From positions 4,307,751 through 4,371,750 of the forward strand of contig CM044966.1 of the NCBI GenBank assembly GCA_024516035.1: 64,000 bases of DNA, in the 5' to 3' direction. The notes beneath the pieces are model-generated. The model was not told where the DNA came from and ran no database searches. It saw only the letters and a list, made by a program, of their open reading frames with translations. Positions within the stretch are counted from its first letter, which is position 1. Each line of letters begins with the position of its first letter. This document shows, one piece after another, positions 11,344 through 24,100 of the stretch. Position numbers and translations under genes: made by a program. This DNA comes from Bactericera cockerelli. Taxonomy: Eukaryota > Arthropoda > Insecta > Hemiptera > Triozidae.

Positions 11344-12010
11344 TTTTTGTATAAACTTTATTTTGTGTATTAAAATAAAAGTTGATATTTTTTTTGTATA
11401 AATTTGATTATGATATATTCTAATTTGAGGAGATGGAGTTTTACGGATACGGGGAGTTGGTTCTCATGATTTTTTTCAATATATCTCCAAGCGCCAAATT
11501 CCACCAGCTGAAATTCGAAATTTCGCCATTGGCGGCTTCACCAATAAAATACTTTTCAGACCAAATTCTCGTGGATTTACGGGGGTTTTATTTGTAGTTT
11601 GAGAGTGGTCAACTCGTTTTTCGGGTATCTTCAACCGTTGAGCCAGATATACAAACCCATCGAAAACGTGATTTTATTCAGATATTCTCTTCCTCACGTG
11701 TTGACTCGAATTAACATAATTGTGCCCCGACGTAATGTTTTGAACGGTTCCGGGATCATATTATGTTTAGGGGGAGAGCTGGTTTTTAGTGAGGATGATG
11801 CACTGTTGTCCGCATCTCAGTACTCACACTGTTCACTAGGGTAAAATCTAGTGTTCGTCTACAGATTTTACTACCTCTCCTTTAAAAAAAAACATAATTA
11901 TGCTAATTTGAAATGTGAAGTCATCTCCATATGAAGCAAATAACAAATTATTTACATTATCAAAGAACTAATTAATTTTCGTTTAGAGATAGAACTTACA
12001 CACTTCACAT
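11344..12010. other. No recognisable gene
   Basis: AT-rich sequence with an 81-codon open frame at 11599-11844 of unremarkable composition. I see no splice-supported exon or known repeat. Confidence 0.5.
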
Positions 12011-12014
12011 TGCT

Positions 12015-12190
12015 TACTCTGGTAGTTCAGGTAGCGAAGGGATCCGTTGGTTTGAATCCCACTCAGTACATGAATTTTTCCTCATTAATTTGAGCTTGTG
12101 ACCTAATAATAATAAGGCTCAGAGGGTTAGGTAGTAGAAAATGCTTTGAGCATTAACCTCGCCTTGTGGTTACCTTACACTAAAGACTTA
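12015..12190 (+). mobile_element. tRNA-derived SINE (TCAAGTGGTTAA family, partial head)
   Basis: Starts in the middle of the tRNA-like head (CTGGTAGTTCAGGTAGCG, GGTTTGAATCCC) and continues into the family body ATTAATTTGAGCTTGTGACC to TTGTGGTTACCTT. Confidence 0.6.
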
Positions 12191-12739
12191 TTATTCTATT
12201 ATTATTATTACCCTTACCTGCAACATGGCTGTGTATAAACAACATCACCATGGCCGAAGCAAAATGAAGATGCGCACTGGGGGGTCACTAGACACGCGAA
12301 CTGCGACCTAGGTCACATAGCCCCATGCATCTTCTCTATTTACATACTTGTCCCAACTTTGCAATTTTTTAGTTCTGCAAGTTATTTACTTATTATGTAT
12401 TTATTTACAAGTTATTTACCTATTATGTAAATTCCGATGCAGATGCAATGACACAGTATCTTCGGCATGGTCAGAATTCTCTCTTAGTCTGCCGAGTGCT
12501 AAGTCGATACCAATAGGTGCCCAATGCAGTACTGCCTAGTGCCAACTTTTGATATCAAATATCCATTTTTCCATTAAAAATAAATAAATTAATCACAATA
12601 ATCAAATTTATTCTTCACCATCCCCCCCGTTAAATTCGTCGCGCCATTTTCCACGAAGAAGTTCATTGGTGGTAAGTTTTTTGTATTTTTTCTCTTGAAA
12701 GTCTTCTCTTTAAAACAAAAAACTTTATAAGTATAGTCC

Positions 12740-12960
12740 ACTGCCAATCTTCATTATCATCATAGGGTGGCGTCATCGTGAACGATGGTAGCCATACAGT
12801 GGAGAAATGACTCATCACTTCTACCACTGTCTTTACCAGGAGGCTAATAATTGACAAGGGCCCCCAGAACCAAGCCAATGCTGGTTTACTCCCTGTTTAT
12901 AGTCCCCCAGTCAGACTCCTGGTCTACTCCCTGTTTATAGTCCCCCAGCCACTGCCAATA
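12740..12960. repeat. Interspersed repeat 'CATAGGGTGGCGTCATCG'
   Basis: Begins CATCATAGGGTGGCGTCATC and ends near TATAGTCCCCCAGCCA, with CTACCACTGTCTTTACCAGG inside. Other copies: 13230, 23777, 37558, 58208. No coding or tRNA/5S head seen; class unknown. Confidence 0.6.
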
Positions 12961-13229
12961 CAAAACAAAGAAGTCTTTGTTTAAACTGTTAGCAAAAAGG
13001 GGCTCTTTAGAACTACGCCGGCGCCGGCAGTATAAATAAAGTATTATTTCGTTGTAAATACAAAACACACTTCACTTTGCTTACTCTCAAGATCACCAAT
13101 GGGCAAATGGAGAGTTTGTAATAATTGTGACACCTGAACTTAGAGGGCACATGAAAGGCAGTTAAAATATATTAATGTGATCAAAACTATTTCATATAGT
13201 TAGAATATTTTTTTTCTCACAAATTTGTA

Positions 13230-13420
13230 TTCATCATCATAGGGTGGCGTCATCGTGAACGATAGTAGCCAGATAGTGGAGGAAGCCAGATAGTGGAGGA
13301 CAGTGGTAGAACTCAGCAGTTCTACCACTGTCTTTACAAGGAGGCTAATAATTGACAAGGGCCCCCAGAACCAAGCCAATGCTGGTCTACTCACTGTTTA
13401 TAGTCCCCCAGCCAGACAAA
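13230..13420. repeat. Interspersed repeat 'CATAGGGTGGCGTCATCG'
   Basis: Second copy of the family at 12740, with a short internal duplication (CCAGATAGTGGAGG twice). Confidence 0.6.
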
Positions 13421-14029
13421 TTTGTATTAAATATATTAAATTTAGTGATATCAAGGAAAATCATTATTATTTGATGTTAACACTGTTTTATTGTTGTTGT
13501 TTTTTTTTTAATAATTTTTCATCATTTATATTTTTATTAACATATTATAACAATTAACAAGCACAGAAACATAACTTAAATAATATAATGTAATATAATA
13601 TAATATACAGTATATGTAGATGAAATGCTTAAAACTGTTTTTTTGTTATTTAAATTGCAGTAGAAGAGACCCGAAGTGCGCAAACATGTGTTGGGTCATT
13701 CTTCTTAGTTATATTATGCAATATCAATAACTAAAACAATAATTTCAACTTATCGAAAAATCAATTCCGAGAAACACTCCTTGGAGGGCACAGAATGACT
13801 TAAAACATCAAAATTGGAAACAATAGTTAATTGTTCGGTTGAAACCAAATAAAACAATGTTTACAATCATGCGAAATGGTTCTGAATGCAATTGAAAAGA
13901 AATGTCCATTCGAAATAGAAACCCTAAGTTGCATATCACAATTGTGTAGGTTGGTTCTGAAAGGGATAAAGTACCTATCTGGTATTAAATCCTATCTGCA
14001 GTGAGAATAACCTCATTCAAACAATGAGG

Positions 14030-14525
14030 CGTTTGTTTCCCACATCCGAGGCGTTTGTTCCCGATCAGAGCTGCTACGAAATTCCGCCCATCACAAGCTC
14101 CGCACTGCCACCGCAGACTTGTTCAGACAGAAAGGCTGGGAGGTGCATGAGGAAGTCCACTGCGAGGCACAGACTGACGACGGTGCTCAACAAAACAGAA
14201 GAGCCGACATCATCGCTATTGACCGCCGCAATAACTCTGCCCTCATCCTTGACCCGACACTTTGCTGGGAAACAAACAACCCAAATCAGGATATAGATAT
14301 TGATAAAGAAAAGAAAGATATATACATGTAGACACCCAACACCCCTTACTTCAAATAAAATTATGGAATATCCAACTGGGAAGTTCACGGTCTCTGGTTT
14401 GGTGTACAAGGTAGTGCTCCATCTTCTCTTGTTAATTTATGCAAAAAACACAACATCAAGAAAAAGCAGATCCAAGAATTATGCATAGTAATTCTCAGGG
14501 ACACACTCAACATTATCCATCGTCG
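14030..14525 (+). pseudogene. Non-LTR retrotransposon C-terminal fragment
   Basis: Frames in the plus direction give HHKLRTATADLFRQKGWEVH, then RADIIAIDRRNNSALILDP and TLCWETNNPNQ, then DKEKKDIY, with later pieces (YGISNWEVHGLWFG, ILRDTLNIIHRR) shifted. This is a C-terminal endonuclease-like domain attached to some LINE reverse transcriptases. Frameshifts make it defunct. Confidence 0.6.
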
Positions 14526-14832
14526 TATGTACTCATAAGAGCTGTCCCCAAAGATGCTGCTGAAATAATTTCATCTTCAAAAATGTTCATTCTACCCTGA
14601 AATGTTTAACTAACTAATGACAAGAATGTTTGAATTATGTATACTGTGTCAGTTGGCAACTCTTTGTTTAGAGCAGTTCAAAATAAAATGAAATTTATTT
14701 TGTTAATAAAAAATGCCAGGAATGAAATTTTCTGAACGTTAAAACCAAGAGACCTTTGTGGCTAAAATAAATTAAAATGCGACTTGATGGTCCAAAAGAA
14801 ACGGCATAACCAAAAAACTATCCAAAATATTC

Positions 14833-14985
14833 GATTAGCTCAGTGGTTAAGCACTCGCTTGCTATGCGGAAGGTCCGGGGTTCAATCCCCCGTGCTGACA
14901 AAAAATTGTATTCTTAATTTGGTTACAGTTGTTTGTAAGGGATATCTTCTGATGCACTCGTGTTGATCCAGCACCTCATTCAGAT
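14833..14985 (+). mobile_element. tRNA-derived SINE (GATTAGCTCAGTGG head)
   Basis: Head GATTAGCTCAGTGGTTAAGC, then GGGGTTCAATCCCCC, as in a tRNA. The acceptor stem does not pair well and a SINE body (TTCTTAATTTGGTTACAG) follows directly, so it is not a tRNA gene. Same family as 15417 and 46735. Confidence 0.7.
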
Positions 14986-15061
14986 ATTTATCTTTCATAC
15001 ATTTCATGAAAGATTCACAAAAAAATCTTTAGCAGTGTAAAAACTAAAGACAACGTGTAAA

Positions 15062-15151
15062 ATGGGAGTACACGCAGAGAAGCGAATCACTCAACTACTT
15101 ATAAGTACCCTGTGCCTCCTGATAGTGACGACCATGGCTCGCAAGGCAGAG
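15062..15151 (+). CDS. LTA4H proposed signal-peptide exon
   Basis: ATG in a good context (AAAATGG) opens [20 protein letters not shown] then [10 protein letters not shown], a short basic n-region followed by a hydrophobic core. A consensus GTAAGT donor ends it at a codon boundary. A phase-0 acceptor at 17378 (CTTATCAG) continues into the 17379 exon. No transcript evidence is available, so the linkage is inference. Confidence 0.45.
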
Positions 15152-18100
15152 GTAAGTTCAATTTTTTTTGAAAATCTGACAGCAGTTCAGATGAATCAGT
15201 ATAATCAGTATAAACAGAAAAGTGAGAAGTTGTACTAGATGTACATGAATATCAGAACATACCTGGACAGCTGTTTCGAGCTTGTTAGCTCTCATTAGCA
15301 GGTAATAGTTCTGATTATCCATGCCATCAACTAACCTCTCTATTTTAATCAGTATAAATGATAGGTAAGAATGGCTTCAACGACACCGCTTTGCCTTTAG
15401 GAAACTAATCGCGAGCGCCCGATTAGCTCAGTGGTTAAGCACTCGCTTGGCATGCGGAAGGTCCTGGGTTCGATCCCCCGTGCTGACAAAAATTTGTATT
15501 CTTAATTTGGTTACAATTGTTTTGAAGAGATACTTTCCGGTGCGCTCGTGTTGACCCAGCACCTAATTGGGAAAGTATTGTGTCACTTCTCGCCCATCAG
15601 AGGGGGGCATACTACGGGATGGGCAGGCTACAACACAAACCAGGAACATCTACAGTAGCTCCTGTTTCATGGCTACGAAATAAAAAGGCTGTTGTAAAAC
15701 ACTCATTTTTTTTATTTATTTTTTTAAATATTTTATCGCCAATCTGCTTGAAGAAGTGGAATTGTAAACATTGAGGAAGTGTAAAAGACTCTCATTATTC
15801 GTATACAGTGGGTTCCTGAAGTCCGACCACAGCACATTAACTTTTGAACGGTTGAAGCTGGAAGGTTGAAATTTTGAATGAAAAGGTCTCTGTTCGTGTA
15901 CTACATTTCAACTTACTTAAAATTCAGGGACGGATCCAGGGGCATCACCACTATCACCAGGGGAGTTATATTTAAAATATTCAAATGAGACCGCCCAGTT
16001 TTTATCTCGTTGATTGTATTTTAATTTATATAAAATAGTATTAAAAAAAGAAAGAAAAAAAGTCGAAATCTTTATCGCTTAACAAACTAAAATCAACCTT
16101 CTAAAATGCCAACCTCGGCTAGAGAAATTTAAATTATTTAAACAAGACAATCTATATATATAAAACAGAAAAAAGGACTACCTACCTACCTACCTACCTA
16201 TGTTTGTTTGTTTGTCCGGAGTTGTTTAGCCAAAACGGTAAGATATAGCGAAAAATGTCTCAAAATTGACCCCCCCAAAACCATTATCGCTTTGTCCAGA
16301 AAAATTATAAAAAGTTCAAAAAGGCATTGCTGTCCAGCAGTACGGCCATGCCTTAGTAAATTTGAAATTTAGTCCCGTTGCAAAGCACGGGCAAACGGCT
16401 AGTTTATTATAAACTCCGGTCTACATCTAAAATTTCAACTTTCCAGCTTCAAATCTTTGAAAAGTTAAGCACCAGCTGTTGCTTGACTTTCGAAACACAC
16501 TGCATATAGGTAGCATCACTTCATAATATTCATTTTCAACAGACTGTCGTGATCACCATCAAGATAATAATAATAATTAAAAACATCTTCCAGTAGAAAC
16601 CGCGACACGTTTGACATTGATGTAGAGTGAGTGACGTGAAGTGTGACTGCAAATTATTTGACTTCCTCTATCATTTAAAACTTCACGAGAAAACGTTTTC
16701 TCTTGCTGAATTTCATTTCAACGGACAAATTTTTTTTGTTGTTGTTGTAGGTAACATTGCAACATAAATTTATAATTATTCAAAAAAATATTTTTTCATT
16801 AACTGTGAGTTAAATAAATCAACCGGAAGTTAAAGCGTTTAAAGTTAAAATTTAAATATAATGTGTCCAAAAGATAGTTCCAAGAATTTAGGTACATAGT
16901 TCAGATACTTCAGATGAAACGTAAAATCTTTCTGATGTACGTTAAACCGTTCTTAGGTAAATCAAAAGTTCGTTTTACCATAATTAGCCGGATTAATTTA
17001 TAGCCGGACATTCTCTCCGACAACAGATTTATATGTAGAAAACTAGACACGACAACAGAGCAAAACTCCCCTCCAAAGTCGAATTATAATGGCAGGGGAA
17101 AAAATGGACCAATCAGCGTCGAGTATTTCAAATTCCTCTCCCTTATCACTCGATGATGATAAAATGTTCAGGAATGGTAAAATCTTCAAATCTGCCGGGT
17201 ATCTACCGTTTGTGAAAAGTTTTAAAAGCTTCAAGTGTTCGTATCTACTAACGGTTCTTCTTTTCAAATGTACAGCCGGCTGTAACAACGTTTGTCCGGG
17301 AAACTCTAGTTGCAACAAGAAATACCTGCTTGATCAAAAGAACTCTGCGAACGCCACATTCCTACAAATTCTTATCAGTCCAATGGTGTGATTTTGCCAG
17401 ATGGTGTGAGCTTGCACAATCAACCTGATAACTCAACCCTTCATCCAGCCCTAGCGATCATTCCTTATTTATCTGTCCTGTTGAATGGTCACGAGAACCT
17501 TACAATTGATGAACTAGCGGGGCACAGGAATTATTCAAAGTTGGAGATAGTAACTGAAGATCTCTTAACCTCTGACAAACAATCTGAACATTTTCCGGCT
17601 GTGCATAAAAATCAAGAGCATCTAGTTCACGCAATATCTGAAACCCATCAGCAGAACACACCACAATTAAAATTAGATAAACCTGAAAAAATCATACTGC
17701 ATTCAACATTTGAAAAGCAACCCATACGTAATCCTTCATTTCAAAATCCACAGGATCACTTAGTGCATTCACAATTTGGTCAACAAAACCATAGGAGTTT
17801 CTCTACAGACATTGTGAAACTAGAAGACTCCACTGTCAAAGTATTGCAAGAGACAACAGCATCGCCCAAGAATTTCAAGAGAGCAGCTCTGCATCAGATG
17901 AGTCTTAAGAAGGCAATCACGATGGCAGATGGTCCATTCAGCCAGAATGATCCGAGCTCATTTTCTGAGCCAGGTAAGTGAAATGTAGGCTCTCAACAAT
18001 ACTAGAAGTCTTCAATAAAATTATATATATTTTTTATATAATTATAAAAAAATATATAATAAAATTAATATAATTGGATTTATATACCTAATTATAGAAT

Positions 18101-21100
18101 TATATAATTGGATCAAATTTAATATATGCTAGATAATTGGTTGCGATTGGTTGTAACTTCAACTTGAGGAAAGGTCTGGCTTATCTTTACTTTGATCCTG
18201 TTTTATATTTAAATGATAGCAAACTCATTTTTCTGATTGATATCTGATTTCTAATAGTTTTTGTTAATTCTTTTTTCTGATGGGTCATTCTTAATTATAT
18301 ATGTCAAGACCCTTTGTCAAAAAAAAAAAAAACAAAACAAAACAGTTCAGCCTTGAAAATTTAGCTATCATTTTTAATGTCTGATGACTGCACTACTTTT
18401 GTTAAATGATTTTATTTGATTGCAAGTCTAATACAATTTCAGCAAATATTAGTTTTATTTCTATTTCACCTTTCATTTATGTATAAAAAATGAAATAGAG
18501 AAAAGTGTCAGAATCCCTAAGATTATATGCCTTAAAGGGAACCAAATGTTTCAAAACATACGTCCAAGAGGGACCATCAGCTGAATTGAAAATCAAATAA
18601 ATTGAACCAATGAGAGGCTGGGATTTGTTGAAAGAGGAACCATCAGCTGTTAAAAGTTGGACGCACTATTTTGTTCTATTTGAGATAGGTAAGGTTCCCT
18701 CTATGGTATATGATCTCAGTGGTCAGAACTAACAATGCCACTCCTATTCATTATTTTGTTCAAATGAACCATTAAGAGACCATTGTGTCAAAAAGAAGAT
18801 ATAGGAATTATGACAGTAAGATAACTTTCTGGAATGAGAGCTAGGTATTCCAAAAGGGCAGCAGCCTCCGTGGCGTAATGGTTGTGACTATTGTCCGTAG
18901 TCCAGAGTTCCCAAGTTCAACTCCCAGTTGGGGCAGACTTTTTGACAAAAATCATGTTCCATCCAAACACGTGAGCCTGGCATTTCTGGCCCTTCCCAGG
19001 CTGGGTGAGGTTAATGTGGGTAGCTGGTACAATTCCCAGCAAATGGAGGGTAAAACCCCCGTCCTGACTATCTATCTCAGTCAGGACATTAAAACCAAAT
19101 AGAATCAACTGGACACAATAGCTCTAATAAGGTTGCAGTGTTAATTGTAAGGGTTTCATTGAAAACCCTGCAACCAGGTCAGATAATAATAATAATTTAA
19201 AAAAAAAATCCCAAAGGGGCTCCTTAGTTGTAAATTTTGGGAACTGGTGACTTTGTAAAGTCACCAGTTGTAAATGAGCAATACAAAGAATGAAAATTGT
19301 ATATTGGTGGGCTATGTATCATTAATATGAAAGGTGGCATTTTTACCTTTTTGAACAATATGTTTGTTGATTTATTTAAATATTAATTTTCAGAAACTGC
19401 AGCCATTGAACATATTGATCTATTTTTGGATGTCAATTTTGAATCCAAAATATTATCTGGAGAAGCCCATTACACTGTGAAAATGAAAAAGCCCAATGCT
19501 ACCAATATTGTAAGTGCATCTAACATAACTATTACATTTATTGGCCAAACATCTTTTCTTTTGTCAATAAATCAATTCAATGATGGTTAATATTGAGTTA
19601 TGCTCTCAGAGTCTATTGGAATAATTACATGGATGAAAATTATAGACAATCAAACTGAAAATCAATTTCAGTGTTGATGGACTGTTGAATACACCACTTC
19701 TAGTTCTGTCACTGAAGTTAAGCAATGTCACACCATGGAACTCACTCATTTTGACTACCCAAGGTTTGGTTGTTGTTATACAAAGAGAGAGAGGAGCTGT
19801 ATTTACATAGTCAAAACACATTGTTTTTTGCTCTAAGTGATTTGAAGTGGGACCACCCATCTTGAGGACTAGGTTGCTGGAATTCTGGATGTAGGTTGCT
19901 CCCTGTGACCCTGCAATCCCTGCATAGAAATACTAGTACACATTTTCTTTGAGAAAGTCAATTTTCATGTTGAACATTTCTGCACAACAATTCTACACAT
20001 TGACCAACATCATTTTTGATGATCTTTGGAACAATGCCGTCAACATGGCTGAATTCCTATAATTTCCAATTGAGAGAGAATTTAGAGAGGAGTATGTTTT
20101 AAGTTTTTTGTATTTCAATTTTTACAAATTGTTAATACTTTGACAAGTACAAATACAAATAAATACAAAGTTAATTTACAAAAAAAAGTGAGAAAAGAAA
20201 TATTCTTACACAAAAGCCTTAATCCTAAATCCTAAAATATGCAAATTCTAAACATTTAAGTTAATAAACAATATCAATAACATAAGTCATTGATAAACGT
20301 ACATATTCCCTATCTTACACAGTACGCAATCCGTGACTTAGCGCCACAGAGGTATTACAAAAACATCTATTAATTACGCCCTAATTATTGATTTCTCCAC
20401 AGCTCATGGATGTGCACAATCTCACGATCTCTGAAATCCTCGAGAAAGAGAGCAAGGAGCCTTTGAGTTTCAAAATCGGGGACCATGTGGAGAACTTTGG
20501 GAGCAAACTGGACATCAGCGTACCACCCAGTGAGGAACCCAACCATAGGTAATTCACAAATGTCACCTGGTGTTGAGAAGCTAACGACAGGTAATTCACA
20601 AATGTCACCTGGTGTTGAGAACCCAACCATAGGTAATTCACAAACGTCACCTGGTGTTGAAAACCCAACCATAGGTAATTCACAAACGTCACCTGGTGTT
20701 GAGAACCCAACCATAGGTAATTCACAAATGTCACCTGGTGTTGAGAACCCAACCATAGGTAATTCACAAATGTCACCTGGTGTTGAGAACCCAACCATAG
20801 GTAATTATTCACAAATGTCACCTGGTGTTGAGAACCCAACCATAGGTAATTCACAAATGTCACCTGGTGTTGAGAACCCAACCATAGGTAATTCACAAAT
20901 GTCACCTGGTGTTGAGAACCCAACCATAGGTAATTCACAAATGTCACCTGGTGTTGAGAACCCAACCATAGGTAATTCACAAATGTCACCTGGTGTTGAG
21001 TGGCAGAGAATGTGCTAAGAACATTATGTGAATGTGGTAAGAAAAAAGTTGAAAGAATATTATGTAAATCCTTTTTTTTTGTATGGATTTTTCTGGTCTG

Positions 21101-24100
21101 GCTGGTCCTATATACAATAAGAACACATAACATAAATTACCGGTAGAAATTCTATCTATCCCTAGATTTATTCAACACAATCTAATCACAATCCAAGAGA
21201 AGTACTTATTCAACACAATCTAATGAAAAGGCTTCTCAAACTTTCTGAGAAGCTTAAACTTGATTAGATAACGAAGCTAAATCTTCCACACACAAAGGGC
21301 CCAAAGTGGCTGAGGTGTATTTTATTTATTTATTTATTTACACTATATTAGATAATAGGACATATACAATACAAATAATTACAAACGAAAATACAATATA
21401 CAATATAAAAAAAACAACAACAAAATATATACATATGTCCTAACTACAGGGCGGGGTTATTGCCTATGGCAATTTCTTCCACCCAACCCTTGATTTAATC
21501 ATAATATCCCTTGGTTGGCCCCCCACGCAGGGTGCAACTGATCATCCGCTACCAGACCTCGCCCACCTCGTCCGCCCTCCAGTGGCTAGAGCCCGCCCAG
21601 ACTGCGGGCGGCAAGCACCCCTATCTGTTCTCCCAGTGTCAGCCCATCCACTGTCGCTCCATGCTGCCCGTGCAGGACACGCCCTCGGTGAAGCAGACGT
21701 ATACGGCCACGATTACCAAACCCAAAGGTGAAGTTTTACTATTATTATTATTATTATTATTTAACTCTTTATTGGTCAACTACATACATTCAACAAAATA
21801 GGGCATGCTAAAAAAAAGAAGAAAAAAAAAAAGAAAAGAATATGTAGTGAACCAAGGGGCGAGGTTAAAGCCTGTGGCTTTCTCTTCCACCGAACCCCAA
21901 AGGTTAAGTTTTACCAAACCCAAAGGTGAAGTTTTCCCAAACCCAAAGGTGAAGTTTTACCAAACCCAAAAGTGAAGTTTTCCCCAACCCAAAGGTGAAG
22001 TTTTACCAAACCCAAAGGTGAAGTTTTACCAAACCCAAAGGTTAAGTTGTACCAAACCCAAAGGTGAAGTTTTACCAAGCCCAAAGGTTAAGTTTTACCA
22101 AACCCAAAGGTGAAGTTTTACCAAACCCAAAGGTGAAGTTTTACCAAACCCAAACGTGAAGTTTTACTAAACCCAAAGGTGAAGTTTTACCAAACCCAAA
22201 GGTGAAGTTTTGCCAAACCCTAAGGTGAAGTTTTACCAAACCCAAAGGTGAAGTTTTACCAAACCCAAAGGTGAAGTTTTACCAAACCCAAAGGTTAAGT
22301 TTTATCAAACCCAAAGGTTAAGTTTTACCAAACCCAAAGGTTAAGTTTTACCAAACCCAAAGGTGAAGTTTTACCAAACCCAAAGGTGAAGTTTTACCAA
22401 ACCCAAAAGTTAAGTTTTACCAAACCCAAAGGTGAAGTTTTACCAAACCCAAAGGTGAAGTTTTACCAAACCCAAAGGTGAAGTTTTACCAAACCCAAAG
22501 CTGAAGTTTTACCAAACCCAAAGGTTAAGTTTTAAAGTTTTATTTATTTATTGAAAAGATAGAGCCTTATTTTAAGGTATAATTACACGTTTTTCTTTGT
22601 ATAAATATAAAACTAAAACTAAAGTAATAGATAATAGATAAATTATTTGTGAGAAAAAAAATCTTATAACTAGAAATACCTATATAAAAACTCTATAAGT
22701 TTTAAGTTATCATATTTATTATTATGGCAATCTCTTCCACCCAACCATTTCGTGATATCACAACTTCTCAAACTCGCTTTACTGTATCTGCGCTGAAACC
22801 GGGACTTGAACCACCGACCTTCAGGTTACAAGTCCGCCGCCTTATCGATCAAGCTTTTTTATCCAAACAAATTTTCTGAAGTATATTATTTTATTAAACA
22901 TAAAAAACATTATTTAGGACATCATGATTTGGATGACAACCCAAAACGCTAGCAGCATTGCCTCGTTGAACTGCAAGGCTTATCTGTTGCTGATGAAATG
23001 CCGGAGAATGCCGAAGGCATTATCACCACCCTTGATGAGGCTTTGTTTATATTTATTTCTAACTTGTTACCATGTCATTGTATATAAAAGATGTAAATAA
23101 AGCTTGATCCAAATGTTTATAAGTTTGTTAATAAATGAAATGGAACAAACTTCTATTATTAGAAATCAGAAAAATTGTGCTCTCTTTTTTTGTTAAAATA
23201 AATAAATATTTATTTTTCTCTGCTTTCATTCTTTTTTTGTAAAAGCAAATGTTTGTTCTTAACCCTTTCAGGCCTCACCGTCCTCATGAGTGCCCTCCGC
23301 ACAGAGGAGCACGAGAACTACTTCTATCAACCCATCAAGGTGCCGTCCTACCTGATAGCCATTGTGGTGGGCAATCTGGCCGAGGTGAAGTTATCGGAGA
23401 GGAGCAGTGTGTGGAGTGAGCCCGAGCTGGTGAAGGAAGCAGCTGATGAGTTCAATGAGGTACGTGAGACACTCTAGGGTTAAACTTTTTTTCTGTTTTT
23501 TTTTTGTTTTTTTTTTTTTTTTTTTAACCCAGATGGGGCTGACGTCCTTCCAGAAGGACGCTTCAAAGGTACTACGCTGTGAATTTTTCTAATTAATGCA
23601 ACTTGTTGGGGATAGTTGGCGACACCTAAAACTCTTTGTTTAGAGTCCTTGTGATAAGTCGACACCACTTTTATTTTGATTTATTCTTGCGTGTGACTCT
23701 GATAAGAAAGTTTGGATAGCTGTAAATTTCAATGGATGAACGAGACAAGAAATTTCACCGCGTTATCTGGGCATATTATCATAGGGTGGCGTCATCGTAA
23801 ACGATGGTAGCCAGACAGTGGAGGAATGACTCAGCACTTCTACCACTGTCTTTACAAGGAGGCTAATAATTGACAAGGGCCCCCAGAACCAAGCCAATGC
23901 TGGTCTACTCCCTGTTTATAGTCCCCCAGCCAGACTTATTATTTCTTATTATAAAAAACTCCATCCTTGGTCACAATAGATCTTACTAGGTCGCAGTGTT
24001 AATTGTATGATGTTTCATTTGAAACCCTGCAACCAGGTCTCATAATAAATAGTAATAATAATATTATTATTATTACTTTTTATAGTCACCGTGGCAGAGT

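Noticed and set aside
15417..15488. tRNA-Ala gene
   Set aside because: Acceptor stem ends do not pair fully and it is the head of a 360-bp SINE also present at 46735.
17089..17391. 100-codon frame [12 protein letters not shown]...
   Set aside because: It is out of frame with the LTA4H extension and ends within the proposed acceptor region. It might be a 5' leader or another gene, but a phase-correct signal exon at 15062 explains the extension better.
20381..21133. Long open frames on both strands, 177-250 codons
   Set aside because: They span the 42-bp array; the real gene frame there is closed by TAA in each unit.
20535..22533. CRISPR-like regular repeats
   Set aside because: Units are contiguous and the whole unit repeats; there are no unique spacers, and the genome is eukaryotic.
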